Assembly (NCBI GenBank): GCA_016928305.1 | Contig: JAFGKY010000073.1 | Span: 1 to 64,000, forward strand | Direction of reading: 5' to 3' | DNA length: 64,000 nt | Source: Bacteroidales bacterium | Lineage (GTDB): Bacteria > Bacteroidota > Bacteroidia > Bacteroidales > UBA10428 | Shown: in pieces, positions 40,150 to 49,453 of the stretch | Position numbering within the stretch: the first letter of the stretch is position 1 | How the letters are laid out: each line of letters opens with the position of its first letter | Position numbers and translations under genes: made by a program | Notes under the pieces: generated by a model | Told to the model about the DNA's origin: nothing | Database searches by the model: none | The model's input: only the letters and a program-made list of their open reading frames with translations

Positions 40150-41832
40150 TTAACGCAGGGTATTGATGGTCTCCTTTTCATCTTCCATTATCATAGTATC
40201 ACCCGACTTCATCCTGTCCGAAATTTCGTTTAAACAGCTTATGATATGGGTAATTTCATTCTCAAAGTGTTCATAGTACCGGACTGATTCAATGGAATCT
40301 TTTAGGTCGCCGGTTATGTCAAAAGGAGTTGCTTTTGTATTGCAAACCTGAAGTAATTCACGGTTCAGGTAGTTAATCTCCCTAAAGGCGTTCGATAGCA
40401 TCCTGACCTCCTGTTTCTGCAGGCTTTCGTATCCGTTTGCCAGGTATTCCTTCTCATATTTACGCTGCAGCATGGAAGTCAATTCCATATTTTCCTCTGA
40501 AATGGATTTAATGAAAGTGATTGTTTTTACCAATTCTTCGGCAACCGTGGACATCTGAATAATAATTGATGCTGATTCATTCCCGTTTTGCATGTTGTGT
40601 TGCTGTTTAATGGTGTTGATGACATGAAGGAAATCAGTACATGTTTTGAAGATCAACGTAAAACAGTTAGAAAAATTGGCTATTCGCTGAATAATGCCTT
40701 CTGTTTGAAGTTTGAATATATTATTAATAGCGTCGATTTCATTGTACAAATTCGCTTCTCTGCGTATGTTCAGGTCGGCATCAAAATCATTATCATTAAC
40801 TATTCGCTCCGGTGTTGAAAAAGACAGGTGAAGTGAATGGATGTCCCTGATGTGATCGCTCAAGTGTAAAAATTCAGCCGTTATGATTTCAACGGCTTTA
40901 TGATATTCATGGTTTGCATGTATCATTTGTGCCGATTGCAGGTGAGCAATCTCTTTAATCTGAAGGAATAACTTTGCGCGCGTCAGCTTAAAATCAGGTT
41001 CATTCGCTTTATCAACTAAAACAGACAGCTTATTTATAATTTCATTGTGAATATGTTTCACATGTTCAATTTTTTGTTTGATAATATCCTGGTACTGCAG
41101 GTATGTAATAATAAGTGAACCGCTTTCTTTGGTTTGTGATAGTATATTATCCAGAACTGGTTTATATTCATCGGCTTGCTGCTGTTTATCAAGAATGGTA
41201 TCGGTAATGTTTTTACAGAAAGATATAATGTGATAAATATTGTCGAGATAATTTTTTTTGAGGGAATCGGTTGCTATAAACGAGTTACTGACAAATTTCT
41301 TTACTTTCTTCAGATTATCTATGAAATTGGGATAGGATAAAAAAATATCTTCAATGTCATGGTTGATTTTATCACCATGTTGACCATGCATGATCGGATC
41401 CAGTTTAAGACTTGCCGACAGGTATTTAAGTGTACTGAGGTCCTGATAAAAATTATTTACCGGAACAAACAACTGTTCCAGTTTTTGCAATACCCGTTCA
41501 TGTATTTTTTTATTGAATACAATCTGGGCCTCAAATGCATGTAAATGTTTGTGCAACTTATCCATGGAATCCCTGATTGCTGTTGCATGTTGAGAGTTAT
41601 GAGTTTTGTTGAAACCGGCAAATAACCGGAACAAATTTGACGATAACAAATTAATCTCCTGATGGTATTTCCGGAAAATCGAACTTAAATGAACAAAATC
41701 CTCGGAAGAAAACTTTATAATGGCTATTATTTTCTCATCGATGGAATGAAAGGAGGAAATTATAGCATCAATTGAATAAGTATTTAATAACTTATCAATT
41801 ATCAGCTTGTTTTTTTTATGACCGTTATGCAT
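40150..41832 (-). CDS. Long helical/coiled-coil cytoplasmic protein of unknown function in the che-like cluster
   Basis: 560 aa without signal or TM; mostly helical heptad-like composition. Confidence 0.65.
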   Translation of the reverse strand: MHNGHKKNKLIIDKLLNTYSIDAIISSFHSIDEKIIAIIKFSSEDFVHLSSIFRKYHQEINLLSSNLFRLFAGFNKTHNSQHATAIRDSMDKLHKHLHAFEAQIVFNKKIHERVLQKLEQLFVPVNNFYQDLSTLKYLSASLKLDPIMHGQHGDKINHDIEDIFLSYPNFIDNLKKVKKFVSNSFIATDSLKKNYLDNIYHIISFCKNITDTILDKQQQADEYKPVLDNILSQTKESGSLIITYLQYQDIIKQKIEHVKHIHNEIINKLSVLVDKANEPDFKLTRAKLFLQIKEIAHLQSAQMIHANHEYHKAVEIITAEFLHLSDHIRDIHSLHLSFSTPERIVNDNDFDADLNIRREANLYNEIDAINNIFKLQTEGIIQRIANFSNCFTLIFKTCTDFLHVINTIKQQHNMQNGNESASIIIQMSTVAEELVKTITFIKSISEENMELTSMLQRKYEKEYLANGYESLQKQEVRMLSNAFREINYLNRELLQVCNTKATPFDITGDLKDSIESVRYYEHFENEITHIISCLNEISDRMKSGDTMIMEDEKETINTLR

Positions 41833-42021
41833 TGGTAACCTCCGATAATAAAGAGCTGATTATCAATTTACTTTATGGGTATTCTTAAAGTAAAGTTACG
41901 TAGAACTGAGTTTCAGGTAGTATTTTTGTAATGATTTTCATTACCGTCACCGGATGATATGCCTCATCGTAACATAGCATATTATCAGGTTTCCGTTAAT
42001 CCATGAATTTGCAGGTACTGG

Positions 42022-42399
42022 CTATACAGATTTATTGGCAGACAAGTGTATAACCTTTTTCACCGCCTTTAAAAATACCTGTTGATTCAGTGGTTTGGTA
42101 AAAATGCCATCAATGCCGAGCTTTTTGGCAAGATAGAGGTAATATGGTTGTGCGCCTGAAATTGCAAAGATTTTTATATCGGGAAAATCCCGCCTGAGAT
42201 TCATTATAAGTTCTATCCCTTCCATCTTGGGCATTATCAGGTCTGTAATAATCAGATCGACGGGATTACCCTTCACAAATTCAAGACCTTCTATGCCATT
42301 TGCAGCTTCCTTTATCTCAAAATTCTCTTTGTGGAACAGATTTCTGATCAGCTTACGCATCATTAGATTATCATCTACAACTAAAATTTGCTTTATCAT
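42022..42399 (-). CDS. Single-domain response regulator
   Basis: VVDDNLMMRKLIRNLF...LIITDLIMPKMEG...KPLNQ. Confidence 0.93.
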   Translation of the reverse strand: MIKQILVVDDNLMMRKLIRNLFHKENFEIKEAANGIEGLEFVKGNPVDLIITDLIMPKMEGIELIMNLRRDFPDIKIFAISGAQPYYLYLAKKLGIDGIFTKPLNQQVFLKAVKKVIHLSANKSV

Positions 42400-42580
42400 C
42401 AGATTGTTTATAAGTGATCAGATTTATCCCTAACTGAATTATCGGATCATAATCAAAACAACGATCCGCATTACCGGAAAGTTCAATTATTTATTGGAAG
42501 ATACTGGAATTTTTGACCAATGGTCTGTTTGAGGGGATGAATACAGATTACCTTTTTCGCTCTCCGGAAGGCCCGGTTAT

Positions 42581-42979
42581 TCATTTTGTGTTATGCATGG
42601 CTAAAACCGATTCCACTTTTTCAACAAGATACTGAAGGTCTATCGGTTTTTTGACAAAGTCAATTGCTCCCATCTCCATTATTTTGGAGATGTTCTCTTC
42701 ATCCGTAAGTGCAGAAACAACAATAACCGGTGTATTTTTTGTTACTTCGTTATTACGTATCTGGGCAAGAAAATCAAAACCTGAAATCTTAGGCATTAAA
42801 AGATCAAGAAGAATGAGATCGGGCGACTGTTGAGCAATAATGGAATAAGCTTCTTTTACATTAAGGGCAGTTTCAATGCGATATCCTTTTTCATCCAATA
42901 TGGCTTCAAGCAATACAACATTCGTAGTGCTATCATCCACAACGAGTATCATAGGTTGATTTTTATTCAGGCTTGTCAT
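42581..42979 (-). CDS. Single-domain response regulator
   Basis: VVDDSTTNVVLLEAIL...LILLDLLMPKISG...KPIDL. Confidence 0.93.
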   Translation of the reverse strand: MTSLNKNQPMILVVDDSTTNVVLLEAILDEKGYRIETALNVKEAYSIIAQQSPDLILLDLLMPKISGFDFLAQIRNNEVTKNTPVIVVSALTDEENISKIMEMGAIDFVKKPIDLQYLVEKVESVLAMHNTK

Positions 42980-43245
42980 GGTTTGTAATCGGTTAATGAA
43001 GATAACAATAAATTATGAAAAAAAAGTCTTCCAGATTCTTATGATTAATTATTATCTAAAAACTTTACTTCTTGCATCTTTTATAAGTAAAGTTATGAAA
43101 ATTAGGTATCGGACGTAGGCTTTTTAGACGGAAGATTATATGACATTGGTTACCCATTTGGGGTGATGTGCATCATCTTTTTTGCGCTAAATTTTTATTC
43201 CTTCATTAATTTTTATTATATTTATTATTACAACCACCAGCTTCT

Positions 43246-43929
43246 ATGAGACCAAATTACAATACCGATGAGCATTACCTTTTACCCTTTGCCAGATACC
43301 TTACGAAAGATGATCTGGCTGCTTTTAAGGCAAATAGCAATATCGTAGTCTACGAGAAGAAAGAAGTGATTTTCCGCCAGAATACGCGAACCTCCCACAT
43401 TATGTGTATTAAATCGGGTTTGGTTAAGATATATAAGGAAGGACGAAACAATCGTTATATAATCCTTAAAATTGCTGTTGAAAATGATTTTTTGGGCTTA
43501 ATGTCAATATACGGCAGCGATATGCATCAATTCTCAGCCTCTGCCATTCAGACTTGCGAGATTTGTTTTATCGATATCAATGTGTTTAACAAGATTTTAA
43601 AAACCAGCGGGGATTTTTCATTTCAAATTATCAATCAATTAAGTTCGGATGGATTGTTTATTTTTGAAAGACTGATGAGCCAATCGCATAAACAACTCCC
43701 GGGACGCATTGCCGATGTTATTCTGTATTTTTCCGAGATCATTTTTAACAGTCAGGAATTTGAATTTCCGCTTACACGACGCGAACTTGCAGAACTTGCC
43801 GGAACTACAAAAGAGAGCTTTATCCGAACGCTGGCCGAATTTAAAAATGATAAGATAATTGACCTGGAAGGGTCACGGGTTAAAATAAACAGCCTAAAGA
43901 TTATCAGAACACTGAGTGAACTGGGCTGA
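43246..43929 (+). CDS. Crp/Fnr-family transcriptional regulator
   Basis: cNMP-binding fold and C-terminal HTH LTRRELAELAGTTKESFIRTLAEFKNDKII. Confidence 0.93.
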   Translation: MRPNYNTDEHYLLPFARYLTKDDLAAFKANSNIVVYEKKEVIFRQNTRTSHIMCIKSGLVKIYKEGRNNRYIILKIAVENDFLGLMSIYGSDMHQFSASAIQTCEICFIDINVFNKILKTSGDFSFQIINQLSSDGLFIFERLMSQSHKQLPGRIADVILYFSEIIFNSQEFEFPLTRRELAELAGTTKESFIRTLAEFKNDKIIDLEGSRVKINSLKIIRTLSELG

Positions 43930-43971
43930 TTTTTATGTAATAGTGCAGCAACTTCTTATGACATTTTTTAT

Positions 43972-44343
43972 ATGAACATCGTTATCGTTGATGATATCTT
44001 TACCAACCGCTTGTTGATTTCTGAAATAGTTAAGAGCATAGGACATACAGTCATTGAGGCAGAAAACGGAAAGCAGGCAATTGAAATCCTGCAGCATAAT
44101 ATTGTCGACATGGTATTGATGGATATTGAAATGCCGGTAATGAATGGCATCGAAACCACGCAATACATTCGGAAATCCATGCCATTCCCGAAAAACGAAA
44201 TACCTGTTATTGCTCTTACGGCCCATAATCCGAAATTTTTCTTTGAAGATTACAAAGATGTTGGATTCGATCAGTTGTTAACAAAACCTTATTCCGTGAA
44301 TAAGATAATAACCTTGATCAATGAATTTATGAAAGATTTCTGA
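43972..44343 (+). CDS. Single-domain response regulator
   Basis: IVDDIFTNRLLISEIV...MVLMDIEMPVMNGIE...TKPYS. Confidence 0.92.
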   Translation: MNIVIVDDIFTNRLLISEIVKSIGHTVIEAENGKQAIEILQHNIVDMVLMDIEMPVMNGIETTQYIRKSMPFPKNEIPVIALTAHNPKFFFEDYKDVGFDQLLTKPYSVNKIITLINEFMKDF

Positions 44344-44350
44344 TTTCTTT

Positions 44351-44809
44351 TTAACGGTAAACCAAACTGCAGATTTTTTCAAGTTCCCTTGCATCCGTAT
44401 CATCAAAATTACCCGTAATCCTGCTGTCAACATCCATAACTCCAACTACCTCTTTGTCCTTGTTCCGTAAAGGGATTACAATCTCTGATCGTGAACGTGA
44501 ATCACAGGCTATGTGACCGGGAAATGCACGAACATCAGGAACTGTAATGGTTTTTTGTTCATTGATACACGCCCAGCATACTCCCTTGTTATTTTCAAGA
44601 ACCTGACATGCCAGAGGCCCCTGGTAAGGTCCTACGATCAGTTGACCGTTTGATAATAAGTAAAAGCCAACCCATGAAAAGGACTCCATTTTGTGATAAA
44701 GAATCGCATTTATTGTGGCCATACGGGCTAGCGGATCAGAACAAGATTGCATTAGTATTTCAAGTTGCGTGTAGATTCGCACATATTTGCGGGCTTTACG
44801 GATTTCCAT
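44351..44809 (-). CDS. GAF-domain free methionine-(R)-sulfoxide reductase
   Basis: WVGFYLL, GPYQGPLAC, KGVCWACINEQKTITVPDVRAFPGHIACDSRSRSEIVIPL; catalytic-type cysteines retained. Confidence 0.9.
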   Translation of the reverse strand: MEIRKARKYVRIYTQLEILMQSCSDPLARMATINAILYHKMESFSWVGFYLLSNGQLIVGPYQGPLACQVLENNKGVCWACINEQKTITVPDVRAFPGHIACDSRSRSEIVIPLRNKDKEVVGVMDVDSRITGNFDDTDARELEKICSLVYR

Positions 44810-44870
44810 ATCCGATCGTTATTAAAGGTTTAAATATAATTCTTTTATGCGGTGATAGGGTATTATAATA

Positions 44871-44905
44871 ATGAATCATGAATCAACATTGAATAATGAA
44901 TTAAC
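44871..44905. repeat. Degenerate heptameric array
   Basis: ATGAATC ATGAATC AACATTG AATAATG AATTAAC. Confidence 0.5.
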
Positions 44906-45046
44906 TATATTGGATCATTAACATTGAATGACGAAGGATGGTTTAAAGGCATAATGAACATCATTTCTCCTGTTTTTTTACAAGATCCCATCCATGAATA
45001 TTTTCAGGATTACTGTAAGGCGGGATCAGATTAAACAATCAATAAA

Positions 45047-45071
45047 AAAACCCTTTTGCAGAAGGGTTTTT
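45047..45071 (-). terminator. Rho-independent terminator downstream of the small ORF (bidirectional-looking)
   Basis: AAAACCCTTT-TGCA-GAAGGGTTTT flanked by A- and T-rich tracts. Confidence 0.8.
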
Positions 45072-45100
45072 AAAATTAGTAAACAGCATGACTTATTCTG

Positions 45101-45319
45101 TCATGCTGGTATAAAATCATAGATACGTAATACTTTAAACAAACGATGCGGAAGAGGTTTCAGGATGACCCGCTTATTACCCTTCTTGTAAAGAAGGTAA
45201 TTAAAATAAGTAAAACATTGAAGATTGGTAGGGAATACTCCCATACCTTCAAGCTCATCTTCGGAAAGACAAACATCTTTTCTTAAGGTTTTCTTTAAAG
45301 AAAGTAGTATTGTTTCCAT
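45101..45319 (-). CDS. Small conserved protein of unknown function (72 aa; start trimmed to METILLSLKK)
   Basis: METILLSLKKTLRKDVCLSEDELEGMGVFPTNLQCFTYFNYLLYKKGNKRVILKPLPHRLFKVLRIYDFIPA; terminator follows. Confidence 0.6.
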   Translation of the reverse strand: METILLSLKKTLRKDVCLSEDELEGMGVFPTNLQCFTYFNYLLYKKGNKRVILKPLPHRLFKVLRIYDFIPA

Positions 45320-45382
45320 AAAAAATGAGTTTAATTCTTGAATAAAACTAATATAAATACAAAACCATGTCAAGTGATTTGT

Positions 45383-45421
45383 AATGATTTAAATCATCTT
45401 AGATAGATGATTTAAATCATT
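45383..45421. promoter_or_regulatory. 39-bp perfect palindrome containing twin FNR-like dyads
   Basis: AATGATTTAAATCATCT-TAGAT-AGATGATTTAAATCATT; two copies of ATGATTTAAATCAT. Confidence 0.6.
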
Positions 45422-45720
45422 TTATAGGTATTGATAAATCCTTGTCGGAATTTGAAGAATGTAACACCAATTACGCAAGGAGAGCCCGATGCTAAACATG
45501 GAAGACATACTGCAATTAATTTGGCTCAATGAATCGATATGGGCATCGTCAGGGTTTAACGTGATTTTCTTTAATTATATCTAAAAAACATTAGATTTGT
45601 GTGATTGATTTAACTATTGCGCAATTTTAATTTATTTATCGAGCAGGTAGTATTTATAACGTATAATGAAACAACAGGATTTATTATCATAATCTTAATT
45701 TTAAAGACGGAGAATATTCT

Positions 45721-46683
45721 ATGATAAAAGAAATTACTGCACAGGAACTTAATCCTGAGCTATTTATTCAGGATAAGATTAATGAAATTAAAAGTATTGT
45801 GGGTGATGGAATTGCTATTAATGCACTTTCGGGAGGTGTTGATTCCTCAACCGTCACCATGCTGGGCCATCGTGCCCTCGGAAAACACCTCAGAACCATT
45901 TTTGTCGAAAATGGTGTAATGCGTGAAGGTGAAGCAGATCAGGTGGCCGGTTTTTTTGAAAAATTAGGTGTGACAGTTAAAGTTGTTGATGCACGGAAGG
46001 ATTTTTTTAATGCATTGAAAGGAATTACCGATCCGGAAGAGAAAAGGGAAGCTATTACTCAGACTTTTTACAAGAATGTATTCGGACGTATTGTCAGGGA
46101 AAGCGGAGCGAAGTATCTGCTTCAGGGAACCATCCTCACGGATGTCGATGAAACGGTTGCCGGTATCAAACGCCAGCACAATGTTTTTGAACAATTGGGA
46201 ATAGATCCGCAGGCAGCCTTTGGTTATAAAATCATTGAACCCCTCATTCAGCTGCGCAAAGATGGAGTCAGGAAAGTAGGCAGGGCGCTCGGCCTTCCTG
46301 CGTTGTTTTTTGATCGTATACCTTTTCCGGGTCCGGCTCTTTCAGCACGTGTGATCGGTGAAGTGACCCCTGAACGCATCGAAACAGTCCGCAAAGCAAC
46401 CAAAATAGTTGAACATATTTTGAAAGATACACAGGCTTTTCAGTATCTGGCTATATTGCACGAAGACCGTGTAACCGGAATGCGCGATGGCAAACGTGAG
46501 TTCGGACAGCAGATAGAAATTCGTTGCTGGGATAGCACCGATGCCCGAAAGGCAACTCCTACACATCTTCCATTTGATACCCTTGAACAGTTGGCCCGCG
46601 AAATTGTCAACAATGTACCCGGCATTGTGAGCGTAACCTATAACATTGCCAGCAAACCCCCTTCAACCATTGAGGCGGTGTGA
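45721..46683 (+). CDS. guaA: GMP synthase ATP-pyrophosphatase subunit (no glutamine amidotransferase domain)
   Basis: SGGVDSSTVTMLGHRALG P-loop, QGTILTDVDE, C-terminal RCWDSTDARKATPTHLPFDTLEQLAREIVNNVPGIVSVTYNIASKPPSTIEAV typical of GuaA; no N-terminal GATase. Confidence 0.92.
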   Translation: MIKEITAQELNPELFIQDKINEIKSIVGDGIAINALSGGVDSSTVTMLGHRALGKHLRTIFVENGVMREGEADQVAGFFEKLGVTVKVVDARKDFFNALKGITDPEEKREAITQTFYKNVFGRIVRESGAKYLLQGTILTDVDETVAGIKRQHNVFEQLGIDPQAAFGYKIIEPLIQLRKDGVRKVGRALGLPALFFDRIPFPGPALSARVIGEVTPERIETVRKATKIVEHILKDTQAFQYLAILHEDRVTGMRDGKREFGQQIEIRCWDSTDARKATPTHLPFDTLEQLAREIVNNVPGIVSVTYNIASKPPSTIEAV

Positions 46684-46704
46684 CTTTTTTTCCTGATGAC
46701 AAAT

Positions 46705-46731
46705 GTAGAGAGCGATTAATCGCGTCTCTAC
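46705..46731. repeat. REP-like palindrome (GAGA/TCTC foot)
   Basis: GTAGAGAGCGATTAATCGCGTCTCTAC. Confidence 0.75.
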
Positions 46732-46753
46732 GGAAAAAAAATATTCATTACCG

Positions 46754-48148
46754 ATGAAATTTGTAACAGCCCTTTTCTTTTTGCTTTTTGCCGCTCTTTC
46801 TACAGCATGCTCCGATACCGGTTATATCCTTACCGTAAAGATTTCCAGACTGCCTGATTCAAAGGTGTTTCTTGCGACTATGCGGGGTGATGCTTATAAG
46901 ATCATCGATACAGCTGAATTGAAAGACGGATTGTGTAAGTTCAACTTATCCGTTATGAATCAACCCGGTATGTATAAAATAATCCCTGAAATATCGTTCA
47001 GCCAGGGTTACCGTAATGCTCCCCTGAATGATCTCGACATTATTATTAACCGGGAAGACGTCGTGGTCAGAACCGTATATCCCTGGCTCCGGGATAGCCT
47101 GGTGATCATGGAATCGGAAGAAAACAACGTATATTTTGACTACCTGAAACAGGAGATGCTGATTCAGAACAAGCTGGGATTATTGCATAACCTGTTGCTC
47201 CAGTTCCCTGCCGACGATGAATTTTACAGTACTGTTGTTAAACGATACAATGCCCTTCAAAAAGAGAAACGTATTCTCATTCAGCACACCTGTGCTTCTC
47301 ATCCGGGTACTTTTGCGACAGGTCTGATAGCCATGCAACGATCACCAATACCCGATGCCGGCTTGCCAGAGCCAACACGACAGGCATATATAAAACAGCA
47401 TTATTTCGATGAACTGGATTTCACTGATGAAAACCTTATCAACAGCAATGCATATACACGAAGCCTTATACAATATCTTATGCTGTACAGGGATCCGGCA
47501 TTATCCCGGGACGAACTTGAAAAGGAATTCATGAAAGCAGTCGACATTATCTTGTCCCATGTCAATAAAAACCCTGTAGTATACGACTTTCTTCTGAATT
47601 ACCTGATGGAGGGATTTGAAAGGCTGAAACTTGAGAATGTGCTGAAATATGTTGCGGACAACTACCTGAATACCGTATGCACTACCGACAACAGTGCAAC
47701 CCTTAAACGGAGGCTGGAAGGTTATAGTAAATTGGCTGTCGGCGAAACCGCACCAGACATAATCATTCCTGACCAGCAAAACCAGGAGATAAAGCTTTCT
47801 GCCATCCATCATGCTTACACTCTGGTGGTCTTCTGGTCAAGCTCATGCCCGTCATGTGAAGAGCTGCTGCCAAAGATTAAAAAGTGGTATTCCTCAAAGA
47901 CAATTGATCTTGAAATCCTGGCCGTTTCGATCGACACGCTTGCTTCTGACTGGATTAAAGCTGTGGAATCCGGCGGATACAACTGGTTAAACGGATGCGA
48001 TCTGAAAGAATGGGACGGACAGGCTGCACAGGATTATTTTCTGTATGCAACCCCATCGATGTTCCTGCTTGACCGTAACCGGAAGATCCTAGCAAAACCA
48101 TTATCGTTTGAGGATTTTTTAAGGGCGGTGGAAGGACTGGGGAAATGA
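46754..48148 (+). CDS. TlpA-like thioredoxin-domain lipoprotein
   Basis: Lipobox STACSDTG; C-terminal thioredoxin fold with CPSC (FWSSSCPSCEELLPKI). Confidence 0.88.
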   Translation: MKFVTALFFLLFAALSTACSDTGYILTVKISRLPDSKVFLATMRGDAYKIIDTAELKDGLCKFNLSVMNQPGMYKIIPEISFSQGYRNAPLNDLDIIINREDVVVRTVYPWLRDSLVIMESEENNVYFDYLKQEMLIQNKLGLLHNLLLQFPADDEFYSTVVKRYNALQKEKRILIQHTCASHPGTFATGLIAMQRSPIPDAGLPEPTRQAYIKQHYFDELDFTDENLINSNAYTRSLIQYLMLYRDPALSRDELEKEFMKAVDIILSHVNKNPVVYDFLLNYLMEGFERLKLENVLKYVADNYLNTVCTTDNSATLKRRLEGYSKLAVGETAPDIIIPDQQNQEIKLSAIHHAYTLVVFWSSSCPSCEELLPKIKKWYSSKTIDLEILAVSIDTLASDWIKAVESGGYNWLNGCDLKEWDGQAAQDYFLYATPSMFLLDRNRKILAKPLSFEDFLRAVEGLGK

Positions 48149-48184
48149 ATTAACTGAACAACCACAAATGCATAACAATATACC

Positions 48185-48218
48185 ATGTGTTGAGACGTAA
48201 GATCTTACGTCTCCACAT
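48185..48218. repeat. REP-like palindrome (GAGAC/GTCTC foot)
   Basis: ATGTGTTGAGACGTAAGATCTTACGTCTCCACAT. Confidence 0.8.
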
Positions 48219-48395
48219 AATGTACAAAAATACCTGACAGCAGGTATATACTGTAATACAGGTTTATGGTATTTTTGATGGCAATATAATTCTTTGTTTA
48301 TAATTATAAGATAATCGTACAAAAGATGACATTTTGTTATGATTTGATAACAGACTGGTAATATTAAAAAAACCTTATTTTATAATAATACAACC

Positions 48396-49424
48396 ATGAA
48401 AACTACCAATCCGCTTTTACTGTTTTTGATAAGCTTATTATTTGTCGCCTGTGAATCTGAAAACGATGATGGCACTGAAACGGGTGTTCCTGTATTACGA
48501 ACATCCATGGTCACCGGAGTAACTGCCGATACTGCTGTATGTGGTGGTAATATAACCGACGATGGCGGATCTCCGGTCATTGCCCGTGGAGTATGCTGGA
48601 GCAACTCGCCGAATCCGACAGTGGAAAATGACAAATCGGATGATGGTGAGGGTGCCGGACAGTTTAGAAGTTATATCACCGGATACAGTGCGGATACAAA
48701 ATACTATGTCAGGGCTTATGCCACGAACAGCACGGGAACAGGTTACGGTGATCAGGAAACATTCCGGTATATACCGCCAAATGGTACCTTTCTTGATCTG
48801 CGCGACAATCATGAATACAAGTGGGTAAGGATATGCAACAGGGTATGGATGGCCGAGAACCTGGCCTTTTTACCAGCTGTCAGTCCTCCAACAATAGAAT
48901 CATATACGGAACCAATCTTTTATGTCAATGAATATAATGACACCAGCGTCAGTGAAGCTATGGCTACAGAAAATTATAAAACCTACGGTGTATTATATAA
49001 CTGGCTGGCGGCAATGAATGGTTGTTCGGGCGATAGTACCAGCGCCAGTCCTGTCAAAGGAATATGTCCGGATGGCTGGCACATGCCGAAGGATGCAGAC
49101 TGGACGGAACTTGTTGATTCACTGGGAGGAGTCGAGGTTGCGGCCGACAAACTCAGAGAAAAAGGCATTGGTCACTGGCCAGTGCCAAATGCAGGAGCCA
49201 GCAATACTAGTGGTTTTACTGCTCTTCCGGGTGGTTTCCGTTCCGATAAAGGAAGGTTTGGTACACCGGGTTTTTCCTGTTATCTATGGTCTGCCTCTGA
49301 GAGTGGGGAAGGACAGGCCTGGTTCCGCAGTCTTTATATGATTGAGGACAATAAGTACAAAGTTAATCGCTATGAAGGTTATTATGGACTTGGTTTCAGT
49401 GTTCGGTGCATCAGGGATAATTGA
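48396..49424 (+). CDS. FISUMP-domain lipoprotein with N-terminal Fn3-like region
   Basis: Lipobox FVACESEN; KTYGVLYNWLAAMNG, CPDGWHMPKDADWTELVDSLGG, SGFTALPGGFR, FSVRCIRDN. Confidence 0.9.
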   Translation: MKTTNPLLLFLISLLFVACESENDDGTETGVPVLRTSMVTGVTADTAVCGGNITDDGGSPVIARGVCWSNSPNPTVENDKSDDGEGAGQFRSYITGYSADTKYYVRAYATNSTGTGYGDQETFRYIPPNGTFLDLRDNHEYKWVRICNRVWMAENLAFLPAVSPPTIESYTEPIFYVNEYNDTSVSEAMATENYKTYGVLYNWLAAMNGCSGDSTSASPVKGICPDGWHMPKDADWTELVDSLGGVEVAADKLREKGIGHWPVPNAGASNTSGFTALPGGFRSDKGRFGTPGFSCYLWSASESGEGQAWFRSLYMIEDNKYKVNRYEGYYGLGFSVRCIRDN

Positions 49425-49453
49425 TTGATTCGATGGCATTAATGAAATAAAAC

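Noticed and set aside
48229-48265. TACCTG-ACAG-CAGGTA hairpin downstream of the TlpA-like gene
   Set aside because: Short stem, no T-tract; not enough to call a terminator or regulatory RNA.
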